From Noviherbaspirillum humi (lineage in GTDB: Bacteria > Pseudomonadota > Gammaproteobacteria > Burkholderiales > Burkholderiaceae_D), in contig NZ_FZOT01000010.1 in the NCBI RefSeq assembly GCF_900188095.1, positions 1-64,000 on the forward strand: 64,000 nt of DNA, read 5' to 3'. Under the pieces are notes generated by a model. That model worked only from the letters and a program-made list of their open reading frames with translations. It searched no databases and was not told where the DNA came from. Below are positions 41,914 to 50,547 of the stretch, one piece after another (positions within the stretch are counted from its first letter, which is position 1; every line of letters begins with the position of its first letter). The translations under genes and the position numbers were made by a program.

Positions 41914-42930
41914 GTGCAACCTTTTACTATGGATCGCCCCGATGCCGGGGCAAGCCAGGCGGTTGCTTGCGCCAGGTTTTTACCAGCTCCCCTGATCGCG
42001 GCACGAGCGGCTGTTTTCGATCCGATGAATTGCCTGGACCTCGACCAGACGGCGAGACGCGTCCTATTCGGGATACTCACCTTCATCAATATCAAAAACC
42101 CCGAGAAGGCGGTTTTCCCCCGCCGGGATACGCTTCGTGCTGAAGCGTTGATTGCATCCGAGTCGACGCTATACCGCGGTTTGCGCCAACTTGATGGCAA
42201 GGGCTATATCGAACGTTCCCAGAAACGGCGGGAGCACAATGGAGAATTCCACCTGTCCCCGATTCAGCTCACTGGAAAGGCCCTGGTGCTGCTCGGCCTA
42301 AGCGAAGTTATTCACAGCCCGCGGCCTGCCAAAATGGAAGACGGCCGTATACAAGAAGAACTTACCAAACCCGAACAATCTTTACAGAATACAACCGCGA
42401 CTGCGGAGCCTGCCGACAAAAACCAGATCGATCGCAAAACGGGATTGCCAGCCGAATTGCTTTGCCTGCTTGGACTGGGCGTGAAGAAAAGCGGTGTCTG
42501 CTACCTGATGAAGCTGGCACGCAGTCGTGGCAGCCGGCTTGGAGACGTGGTCGCCGCCGTCGCGCACTGCCTCGAAAAGCTTCGCGGCCGAGAGGTGGTG
42601 GCCTATCTCGCTGCCATGCTGAAACGGAACCTAGACTTCCGCTGGTTGAAGGAATCCCGAGACACGGTTCAACAGGAAGAAAGTCAGCAGGGCGAGATGC
42701 AGCGCTTGTTGTCCAACCTCGATGCGCGTTATGACGGTTACTGGGTTTGCGACCAGCACGGGGCGCCGATCGGCGTTTTCCGAGCGGGCAGTGACACGCA
42801 TCTGGTCGAATCGAATACCGGCAGCTTCCCGGTCAACCTACGCTTCGCCAAGCGGATTCAGGAGGGTACGCTCCTTCTGCGAGCCGCGCCGCAGTTCGCT
42901 ACGTCACATGGGGAAAGGTACGCCGTTTGA
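41914..42930 (+). CDS. putative replication initiator-like protein
   Basis: A 338-residue basic protein that probably starts at a GTG preceded by GGAGTGAG; an ATG lies five codons on. Residues 35-100 look like a winged helix (LDQTARRVLFGILTFINIKN ... LRAEALIASESTLYRGLRQL ... GKGYIERSQKRREHNG), the type used by plasmid Rep proteins and by some helix-turn-helix regulators. A second helical segment (ELLCLLGLGVKKSGVCYLM) follows. The position downstream of parAB and a structured leader argues for an initiator, but no known Rep motif was recognised. A DNA-binding regulator is the alternative. Confidence 0.55.
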   Translation: MQPFTMDRPDAGASQAVACARFLPAPLIAARAAVFDPMNCLDLDQTARRVLFGILTFINIKNPEKAVFPRRDTLRAEALIASESTLYRGLRQLDGKGYIERSQKRREHNGEFHLSPIQLTGKALVLLGLSEVIHSPRPAKMEDGRIQEELTKPEQSLQNTTATAEPADKNQIDRKTGLPAELLCLLGLGVKKSGVCYLMKLARSRGSRLGDVVAAVAHCLEKLRGREVVAYLAAMLKRNLDFRWLKESRDTVQQEESQQGEMQRLLSNLDARYDGYWVCDQHGAPIGVFRAGSDTHLVESNTGSFPVNLRFAKRIQEGTLLLRAAPQFATSHGERYAV

Positions 42931-44485
42931 AGCAACGGTCCGCATTCACGTAGTGGAAGAAGCCGCGGTAAAGGAACACCAGGCTGAAGCACCATGAAGA
43001 GGCAATCGGAAACCGTCGGCAGCGAAAAACCTGGGAAAATAATGCGTCTATGCAAGTTTATGACCGGGACGAGAATTGCAGTTGAAAGATGCGGCCACGA
43101 AGACGATCACCCCCCGCAGTACGCGCCGCTCTGATTCATGCTGATTCCTTGGATGCGGGCTTTTACTCTGGCGCTTGTCGCCGAGAAGGCGGGTTGGTAC
43201 ATCACCCGACTCACCGCGCATGGATCGCCGGGCAGGTTTCTCGACATGTCCTGCACAGTCTGTCAGGGAGAAACTAGGACAAGCGTCTCGACCCGTTTGA
43301 TGCGGCCCGTGATAGGGCAATGATCAGCGCAAGCCTGTGAGTGCGTCTTTCTCTGAACTGTCGTGGACCGTGCGGATCGGCTTTCCGGGCGTGACCTTTG
43401 TGCGCAACGTATGGGCCCGTCGACCGGCTGGTTCCCGCGGGGTTGGTGCAGGCGATGACCATCGGCAAAGACGAAAACGCATTCGGCGCTAGAGCCGCAC
43501 GCAGCCATACGAGAATTGCGCGACGGGATTGTGCAGCGCAAGGCGGATATGGAGCGCGTCCCATCATCGAACCGGCCGCAGCCCCGGATGAAAGGAACGA
43601 CCGGCAGGATAAGCATCGACCTGCATGGTTGCCGGATCAGCGGCGTACGTTGGACCGGTTCGTCTCTTGGGCGAGCACGACTTGCCTCGCCTGGTTGGCG
43701 ACGGATAGAAGTAGTGCCTGGTCCTGTTCGATATGGTGGTTCAGCAGCAGTGCGTCGCAGACCGCCAGAAGCGGGGCCAATGTCAGTAACACCCGAAGCA
43801 GCAGACCTGAATACACAGCAGCTCCTGTAGTTTCCATACGGAAACCTTAGCGCTGGCGAACTACCTTGTCGAATGAAAATATTTCTACGCGTTAATTTTT
43901 TTTTTCCGATGCCAAACTCCTGTCAAAGAGGCTCGGTTATCCAGCATGAGCGGAATCGGAGCGGACCCAGAGGGTGTCATGAGCAAAATCGGACAGACAA
44001 AACGCCGGCATCAGTCGCTTTCAACAGCGTCCCACGCCGACTTTCACAGGATCGATCTTTGCGCTCCGAAATCATCGGAGGACGTAACACGCCATTCAGC
44101 AACCAATTTAAATTGCGCATTATTTAATCGCGTGTCAACTAAAAATCAGCGCTTACCCGATTCAAGCCCGCCACGGGTCATCGATCACAGTGCCACCGCG
44201 GAAAATAGCCATTGTCCCGGACCCAATATTGTGCGATTGCCATGTGGTGATCGTGCGACCAGCGCAATGAAAGGCGTGGTGAGAAAGGTCATGTTTGCGC
44301 GTCGTCCAGACGGTTTGCCGGTATCTTACGTCTAAGCAAACTGGAAACGGTGCGACTGAACGGGAGAGCAGCCACATGCCCCGTTCACGCCGCCAACCCT
44401 TCGAGCGCTACAACGCGAGTGCGTACGCAACAGCGATGAAACTGCTTGAGCAAAAGCAGCCGATCAGAAGCACCAATTCGACAGT
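42931..44485. other. 1.55-kb region without a convincing gene
   Basis: Several short open frames exist on both strands, but none shows a recognised domain. The best candidate is the membrane-like frame at 43637-43837, listed separately. A 46-codon frame at 42994-43134 has no support beyond being open. AT-rich runs occur at 43880-43915 and 44090-44150. The region resembles decayed or regulatory DNA near a replication origin. Confidence 0.5.
43637..43837 (-). CDS. possible small membrane protein, 66 residues
   Basis: A 66-residue frame beginning METTGAAVYSGLLLRVLLTL with a hydrophobic segment at about residues 8-31, then a basic end. It has a modest AAGG sequence before the start. I do not recognise it. 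It overlaps longer frames on the other strand and may be spurious. Confidence 0.3.
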   Translation of the reverse strand: METTGAAVYSGLLLRVLLTLAPLLAVCDALLLNHHIEQDQALLLSVANQARQVVLAQETNRSNVRR

Positions 44486-46924
44486 GTGATTCAGGCAAAC
44501 GTCATGGGCGAGAAGCTGGGCCACTTGATAGACAGTTACCGTCATCTCGAACCCGTGGTTCGGGAGTGGATCGGAATGTCGGTCTTCATCGCCTTCATCG
44601 CAGCCTGGCTCGGTTCATTCAACGGCATCGGGCGAGTGGACCAGATCCTGTATGACAAGATGGTGCTGCTGAATCCGGTCAAGCATCGGGATGACATCCT
44701 CATCATCGACATCGATGACAAGAGCCTCAGGGAGGTCGGCCGCTGGCCATGGAAGCGTTCCACCCATGCCGCCTTGATCGAGCAACTGGCGCAAGCGGGC
44801 GCCAAAGTCATCGGGATGGACATCCTCTTCACCGAACCGGAGCCCGTTTCCGATGGCGATCGCGTCGGCGGCGATCAGGCGCTGGCGCTGGCGCTGCGCC
44901 GACAGGGCAAGGTGGTGCTCGCCATGTCGGCGAAAAATCCGGGAGAAGGCCCGGGCTATGCGGTGCCGATCCCGAAGCTAAGCAATGCGGCATGCCACGT
45001 CGGTCATATCAACATCGAAATCGATGCCGACGGCGTGGCGCGCAGCGTGTTCCTCGCCCAAAAGATATACGGCCAGCGCTGGACGCATCTGGCGCTGGCG
45101 ATGGCCGCCGCGGGAACCGGCAAGCCGCTCGATGCCGTGCTGGAGGAAACGGCGACGCCAGGCGCGTCGATATTCTCCGACCGGGCCGTAGATCAAGGCC
45201 ACGCCGGCAGAACGCATCGCGCTTTCGTGCCGTTCGTCGGCGGCGCCGGCAGCTATCCAACCGTCTCCTATGCAGAAGCGCTGCGAGGCGAAGTGCCCGC
45301 GGAAGTCTTCCGCAATCGCTATGTGCTGATCGGTTCAACCGCGATGAATCTTGCAGATCATCTGCCCACGCCCGTGACCGGGGAGGGCGGCATCATGCCG
45401 GGCGTGGAAATCAATGCCAACATCCTGAACGCCATACTTTCCGGCCAGTTGGTCAGAAGCGCTTCTCCCTGGATCACCTCGCCCTTGAGCATCATCCCGC
45501 CGTTGCTGGCCATGGCATGCTGTCTCCGCTTTTCGCCGCGCACCGCATTGCTCGTCACCTTGCTTCTGATGGCGCTTACCCTGGCCTCGAGCATGGCCAG
45601 CTTCCGCGCGGGGCTCTGGATCGCGCCTTCAGCCGCCCTGCTTTGCCTGGCGCTCGCCTATCCCCTCTGGAGCTGGCGCCGCCTGGAGGCGGCCATCAGC
45701 TACATGGACACGGAGTTTCGCGAACTCGAGAAAGGGCCGCGGCTGCTGACGGAAGGCGGCATCGGCGTGCGGACGATCGGCGAGCGCATTCAAGACGTGA
45801 CGGGACGAAGGATCGCGCTGATGCGCCACGCCGCTCAACGGGTCCGCGACCTGCTGCAGTTCATCGGCGACAGCATCGAAAGCCTGCCCAACATAACGCT
45901 GGTGACGACGACCGACGGCCGCATTCTGCTGGCCAATCGGCATGCGCGCTCCCAATTCAAGGCGTTGCGCAACGCCGCATGCTCGGAAGCCGACCTCCAT
46001 TCGCTTTTCGCCGGCCTGTCACTCACGCGGGCCGGCGCCGATTTCCGATGGACCATGCTGACCGATCCAGACCAAGCCGGCAACCTTGCCGCCGGCGTCG
46101 AGGCATCGGACGGCAAGGGCAAGGATTTCATCATCAGCAGCGCGCCGTGCCGCTCGGCATCGGGCGAACTCAAGGGCTGGATCATCAGCATGGTGGACGT
46201 CACCCAGATCCGCGCCGTGGAAAGAGAGCGTGAACAATTCATGCGCTTCCTCTCGCATGACATGCGCGGACCGCAGAACGCCATCCTGGCCATGCTTGAA
46301 TTGCAGAAGATGCCGGACATGGCCATGCCCGAGGAAGAATTGTTCAACCGCATCGCACAGGCTTGCGAGAAGACCCTGACGCTTGCGGACGACTTCACCC
46401 AGCTGGCAAAGGCGCAATCCAAGCCGCTCGACCTGACGCCGCAGGATTTTCACGAAATCGCTACCGATGCCTGCCAGAGCATGTGGAGCCTTGCGCAGCA
46501 GCGCAAGATCTCGCTGTGGGCGGAACCGGCGAGCCAGCGTTACCTGATTCGCGGCGACCGGGCGCTGTTGCTGCGGGCGGTGGAAAACCTGCTGTAGAAT
46601 GCCATCAAATACAGCCCCGAGCATGCGCAGGTCAGGTGCGGGTTCGACGTGGCCGAACAGGACGACCGTCTATACATCGCTTGCCGCGTGCGGGACAACG
46701 GATATGGCATCGCCGAGCCCGACAAGGCGCGGCTCTTCACCGCCTTCCAGCGCATCGAATCGAGCAACAGGGATCGCCAGAAAGGCATCGGCCTCGGCCT
46801 GGTGTTCGTGAAGATCGTGGCGGAAAAGCATGGCGGCATGGTGGAGGTGGCGAGCGAGCCGGGGAAGGGCAGCACGTTCTCCATCCTGATCCCGCACCTG
46901 ACGGAGCGAATGGCATCATTATGA
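44486..46924 (+). pseudogene. CHASE2 sensor histidine kinase interrupted by an in-frame amber codon
   Basis: The reading frame encodes an 812-residue membrane histidine kinase except for a TAG at 46595-46597. An N-terminal CHASE2 sensor (about residues 30-290) is followed by three membrane helices (about 325-395), a PAS-like region and a HisKA domain with phospho-acceptor His591 in FLSHDMRGPQNAI. The ATPase domain's N-box would read AVENLL-x-NAIKYSP, where x is the stop codon. The frame continues intact to DNGYGIAEPDKARLF, GIGLGLVFVKIVAEKHGG and GKGSTFSI. The truncated 703-residue product would lack ATP binding. The gene starts at a GTG (ATG six codons on). It is followed 14 bases later by its probable response regulator. 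Confidence 0.85.
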
Positions 46925-46937
46925 ACATGGAGTCGAC

Positions 46938-47891
46938 ATGAACAACAGCCAAGTCGAAAGCATGACCGACGCTGCCGCGGAGCTGAAAAAGGGAACCATA
47001 CTCGTCGTCGACGACGAGGAAATCTATCTCCAGCTGCTGTCGGCCATGCTGGGCGACGATTATCACGTCTACATTGCCGACAACGGCCGCGCCGCCATCG
47101 AAACGGCGCTCGCCTGCAAGCCGGATCTGATCCTGCTCGATATGGTGCTGCCCGACATGGATGGCATCCACATCTGCACCGAATTGAAAAACATACCCGA
47201 ATTGGCCGAGACGCCGGTGATCTTCGTCACCTCCATGGTGGATGCGCGCAGCGAAGTGAGCGGACTGCAGACCGGAGCGGTGGACTACGTCAGCAAGCCG
47301 ATCAAGAAAGACGTGCTGAAGGCGCGCATCGAGGTCCAGCTCGCCCTGAAGCACAACCGGGACCGGCTGCTCAGGATGGCATCGACCGATGGCCTGACGG
47401 GTCTGTCGAACCGCGTCAGCTTCGACGACAAGCTGGACAAGGAAATCATGCGCCTGAGCCGGGTGCATCTGCCGCTGTCGTTGATCACCATGGATGTCGA
47501 CTATTTCAAGCAGTTCAACGACACCTACGGCCACGTGGCCGGCGACGACTGCCTGCGCCTGGTCAGCGCCGCCGTCAGCGCCAACATGAACCGGCTTTCC
47601 GATCTGGCGGCGCGCATCGGCGGCGAGGAATTCGCCTGCATTCTTCCGCAAGTTGCGCTGTCCGGCGCGGTCGCCGTGGCCGAGCGGATACGACAGGAAA
47701 TTCACCGGCTCCGGATTCCGCACGAAAAATCACAGGTTGCGCCCTTCGTCACGCTCAGTTTCGGCGTCCTCTCGCTCACCTGCAACTTCAACTGCCAGCG
47801 GCAAGCCATCCTGGAACAGGCCGACGAACAGCTCTACAAATCGAAGCGCGAAGGACGCGACCGGATTTCCTCCGCGCTGTTCATCGGCTGA
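46938..47891 (+). CDS. response regulator with GGDEF diguanylate cyclase output
   Basis: A 317-residue PleD-like protein. The receiver domain (residues 20-135) has the acidic pair DD at 25-26, phospho-acceptor Asp68 in LILLDMVLPDMDG and Lys120 in YVSKPIK. The GGDEF domain has GGEEF at 228-232 and an I-site RLSD at 219-222. Phosphorylation would switch on cyclic di-GMP synthesis. It lies directly behind the CHASE2 kinase, its likely phosphodonor, whose gene now carries an amber codon. The start follows GGAG. Confidence 0.94.
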   Translation: MNNSQVESMTDAAAELKKGTILVVDDEEIYLQLLSAMLGDDYHVYIADNGRAAIETALACKPDLILLDMVLPDMDGIHICTELKNIPELAETPVIFVTSMVDARSEVSGLQTGAVDYVSKPIKKDVLKARIEVQLALKHNRDRLLRMASTDGLTGLSNRVSFDDKLDKEIMRLSRVHLPLSLITMDVDYFKQFNDTYGHVAGDDCLRLVSAAVSANMNRLSDLAARIGGEEFACILPQVALSGAVAVAERIRQEIHRLRIPHEKSQVAPFVTLSFGVLSLTCNFNCQRQAILEQADEQLYKSKREGRDRISSALFIG

Positions 47892-48016
47892 CCGCCGGCA
47901 CGTGCAACATGGACAAGGCCGCAACCTAACCTAAGTCATGCTGACAGCCGGAATAGCGGCCCATACACTGGATCCAACCCACATGGATCGATCGTTACCC
48001 ACCTTTGGAGGCCAAC

Positions 48017-49102
48017 ATGCAGGGATTGCGCAAGCTGATATTTGCCGCGGCATGCGTTTGCTTGAGCCTGTCGGCGCAACACGCCACGGCGGCCGGAAGA
48101 ACGGGCGCCGTCGCCGTCGAGGGCAATCAGGTCATCTACACCGTTGCGCCGGATGAAACCTTGCCCGCGATCGCGGAACAGACCACGGCGAAAGCGGAGA
48201 ACTGGCGCGAACTGGCGAAGGCCAACCGGCTGCCGTCCACGCCGACGGTGAAGGCCGGGAGCCGCCTCGTCATTCCGCAACGCCTGCTGCCGGAAGACCC
48301 GGTGGAAGGCAACATCGTTTCCATGTCCGGCCATGTCTACCGGATCGGCGAGCGCGGCGCGGTCGGCACCCTGAGCGCCGACGACAAGATCACCGAAGGC
48401 ATGAAGATCAATCTCGGCCGCAAGAGCTTCCTGACCATCGGCCTGCCCGACGGCAGCCGCATTTCCCTGCCGTCGAACAGCTACATCAGGCTCACCCGGC
48501 TGCGCATGACGCGCTTCACGAAAAGCCCGAAAACCGAGATCACGCTGCTTAACGGCAGCGCCGAACTGGAAGTGAACTCGCTCAAGGAAAACATGGGCAA
48601 ATTCGAGGTGCGCACCGTCACCTGGATTGCCGGCGTGCGCGGCACGCGCTTCCGCGTGCACGTGAACAATGGCACGACCGCGACGGAGGTGCTGGAAGGC
48701 GAGGTCGCGGTGAAGCACGCGAGGGAGACGCGGGAGCGACTGCTTCCCTCGGGCACCGGCCTGATACAGAATGCCGACGGCAAGGTGAAGATGGGGCAAT
48801 TGCTGGATCCGCCGCGCTTCTGCATCAATTGCACGCCGCCGCGCAACGGCAACATCGTGGTCGCGATCGATCCGGTCAAGGGCGCCGCCGGCTACCGGGT
48901 CCGGATGGCGGCGGATCGCAACATGCACGACGTGGTGGACGAGTCGATGACCAATACCAACGAAGCTGAGCTGAAGAAGTCCGTGCGCGGCACCTACCAC
49001 ATCGTCGTGACGGCGCTGGATGTCAACGGCATGGAAGGCAAGCCATCGGTGCAGACCCATGAATTCAAGCTGCCCAGCCTGCCGGTTCCGAACCCGCAGT
49101 AA
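48017..49102 (+). CDS. secreted LysM-FecR domain protein
   Basis: A 361-residue exported protein with a signal peptide to about residue 26 (HATAAG). A LysM-like domain follows at about 35-90 (IYTVAPDETLPAIAEQTTAK ... VKAGSRLVIPQ), then a FecR-type domain at about 110-230 (GAVGTLSADDKITEGMKI, SLPSNSYIRL and IAGVRGTRFRVH). A C-terminal fibronectin-like segment completes it. Such proteins sit in the periplasm or outer envelope beside CHASE2/GGDEF signalling genes. The ATG is chosen for GGAGG six bases upstream; a TTG four codons earlier is dismissed. It converges with the efflux operon. Confidence 0.85.
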   Translation: MQGLRKLIFAAACVCLSLSAQHATAAGRTGAVAVEGNQVIYTVAPDETLPAIAEQTTAKAENWRELAKANRLPSTPTVKAGSRLVIPQRLLPEDPVEGNIVSMSGHVYRIGERGAVGTLSADDKITEGMKINLGRKSFLTIGLPDGSRISLPSNSYIRLTRLRMTRFTKSPKTEITLLNGSAELEVNSLKENMGKFEVRTVTWIAGVRGTRFRVHVNNGTTATEVLEGEVAVKHARETRERLLPSGTGLIQNADGKVKMGQLLDPPRFCINCTPPRNGNIVVAIDPVKGAAGYRVRMAADRNMHDVVDESMTNTNEAELKKSVRGTYHIVVTALDVNGMEGKPSVQTHEFKLPSLPVPNPQ

Positions 49103-49110
49103 GCCCCCGA

Positions 49111-50529
49111 TCAGTCCCAGCTGCCGCCCAGCGCCTGTAGCAGGGCGACAGCCGAAGTTTGCCGGTCGGCTTGCACCTGGACCAGCGCCCGTCGTGCATT
49201 TAGGGCGGTGACCTGCGCCGTCACCACGTCCGTATAGCCGATCTGGCCGGCACGGTAGCGGTTCAATTGCTGCGTCTCGACCAGATCGGCCGATTGCGAT
49301 GCCTGGCGCCTGAACTCCTGCTGGCGGGCCAGCACCTGGGCCGCCGAAAGGGCGTCCTCCACATCCTGAAAAGCTGTTAATACGGTTTGCCGATAGCGGG
49401 CAATGGTCTGCTCGCGCAGGGCCTCCGCACCCGCCACGCGTTCCCGCGTCGCACCGGCATTGAATACGGTTTGCGCCGTCGACAATCCCAGCGCCCACAG
49501 GCTGGAAGAGGCCGCGAACAGTTCCGCCACGCTGCTGACGGTGGAACCATAGGAGGCATTCAGCGCCAGGCTGGGGAAGTAGGCGGCACGGGCGATGCCG
49601 ATCTGCGCATTGGCGGCGGCCACCCGGCGTTCGGCCGCGGCGACATCCGGCCTGCGCTGCAGCAGCGTGGAAGGCATGCCGGCCGGCACCGCCGGCACCG
49701 TCACCTGCCAGGGCTGGGGCGCGAGGGAGAATTCCGCCGGCGGCTTGCCGATCAATACGGCGATCGCATGTTCCAGCTGCGCCCGCTGCCGCACCAGGCC
49801 GGCCTCTTCTGCCTGCGTGTTCGCCAACTGGGTTTGCGCCTGCAGCACGTCGGTGCGCGCGGCCACGCCGGCGTCGTACCGGTTCTGGTTGATCTGCAGC
49901 ACCCGTCCATAGCCTTCGATCGCTTCCCGCAGCAGCGCGATCTGGGCGTCGAGCTGGCGCAGCGTCAGATAGTCGACGGCGAGTTCGCCCTGGGCGGAAA
50001 GGCGGGCGGTGGCGATGTCGGCGGCGCTGGCTTCGGCCCCGGCGGAAGCGTTGTTCACCGCCTCGCGCAGGCGTCCCCAGACATCCACTTCCCAGCTTGC
50101 GCCGATGCTGGCTTGATAGCTGGTGCCGCGGTTGCCGGCACTGCTGCTGGACGATGAGCGTCCGCCGGAACGATCCACGCCGCCGTCCAGCACCACGCTC
50201 GGGAACAGGGTGGCGCGCTGCTGGCCGACCACGGCGCGCGCTTGCTGGTAGGCGGCTACCGCGGCCGCGATGTTTTGATTCGATACGGCGACCGCTTCCT
50301 CCAGTTCGTTCAGCACCGGGTCCTGAAACAGCTGCCACCACTTGCCGCGCTCCACCGCATCGGCCGGCGCGGCGGGCACCCAGCCCTGCGCCTCCTTGAA
50401 GTTTGCCGTCATCGGCACGGCAGGACGCTCGTAGGCCGGCCCGACGGCGCAGCCTCCCGTGAACAGCGTGGCCAGCAGCGCTAGCGCGGCGCGCGAGGGA
50501 AGGGGAGGGATCATGCTTTTCTTCTTCAT
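49111..50529 (-). CDS. NodT-family outer membrane efflux lipoprotein
   Basis: A 472-residue TolC-like outer membrane factor of the RND type. The N terminus has a lipobox (LLATLFTGGC), so it is probably lipid-anchored. Two homologous halves rich in alpha-helical coiled coil follow, each with a DVLQAQTQLANTQAE-type hairpin. It forms the exit duct for the two RND pumps encoded upstream. It ends eight bases from the convergent LysM-FecR gene and begins 18 bases after the second RND gene. Confidence 0.93.
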   Translation of the reverse strand: MKKKSMIPPLPSRAALALLATLFTGGCAVGPAYERPAVPMTANFKEAQGWVPAAPADAVERGKWWQLFQDPVLNELEEAVAVSNQNIAAAVAAYQQARAVVGQQRATLFPSVVLDGGVDRSGGRSSSSSSAGNRGTSYQASIGASWEVDVWGRLREAVNNASAGAEASAADIATARLSAQGELAVDYLTLRQLDAQIALLREAIEGYGRVLQINQNRYDAGVAARTDVLQAQTQLANTQAEEAGLVRQRAQLEHAIAVLIGKPPAEFSLAPQPWQVTVPAVPAGMPSTLLQRRPDVAAAERRVAAANAQIGIARAAYFPSLALNASYGSTVSSVAELFAASSSLWALGLSTAQTVFNAGATRERVAGAEALREQTIARYRQTVLTAFQDVEDALSAAQVLARQQEFRRQASQSADLVETQQLNRYRAGQIGYTDVVTAQVTALNARRALVQVQADRQTSAVALLQALGGSWD

Positions 50530-50547
50530 GGCTTCGGTGTCATTCGG

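Noticed and set aside
42994..43134. A 46-codon plus-strand frame after the rep-like gene
   Set aside because: No clear ribosome-binding site, no domain and no context supports it.
43946..44335. Plus-strand frame of 129 codons considered as a transposase remnant
   Set aside because: Only a weak resemblance in a short KRRHQSL stretch was seen; no catalytic motif, inverted repeats or target duplication.
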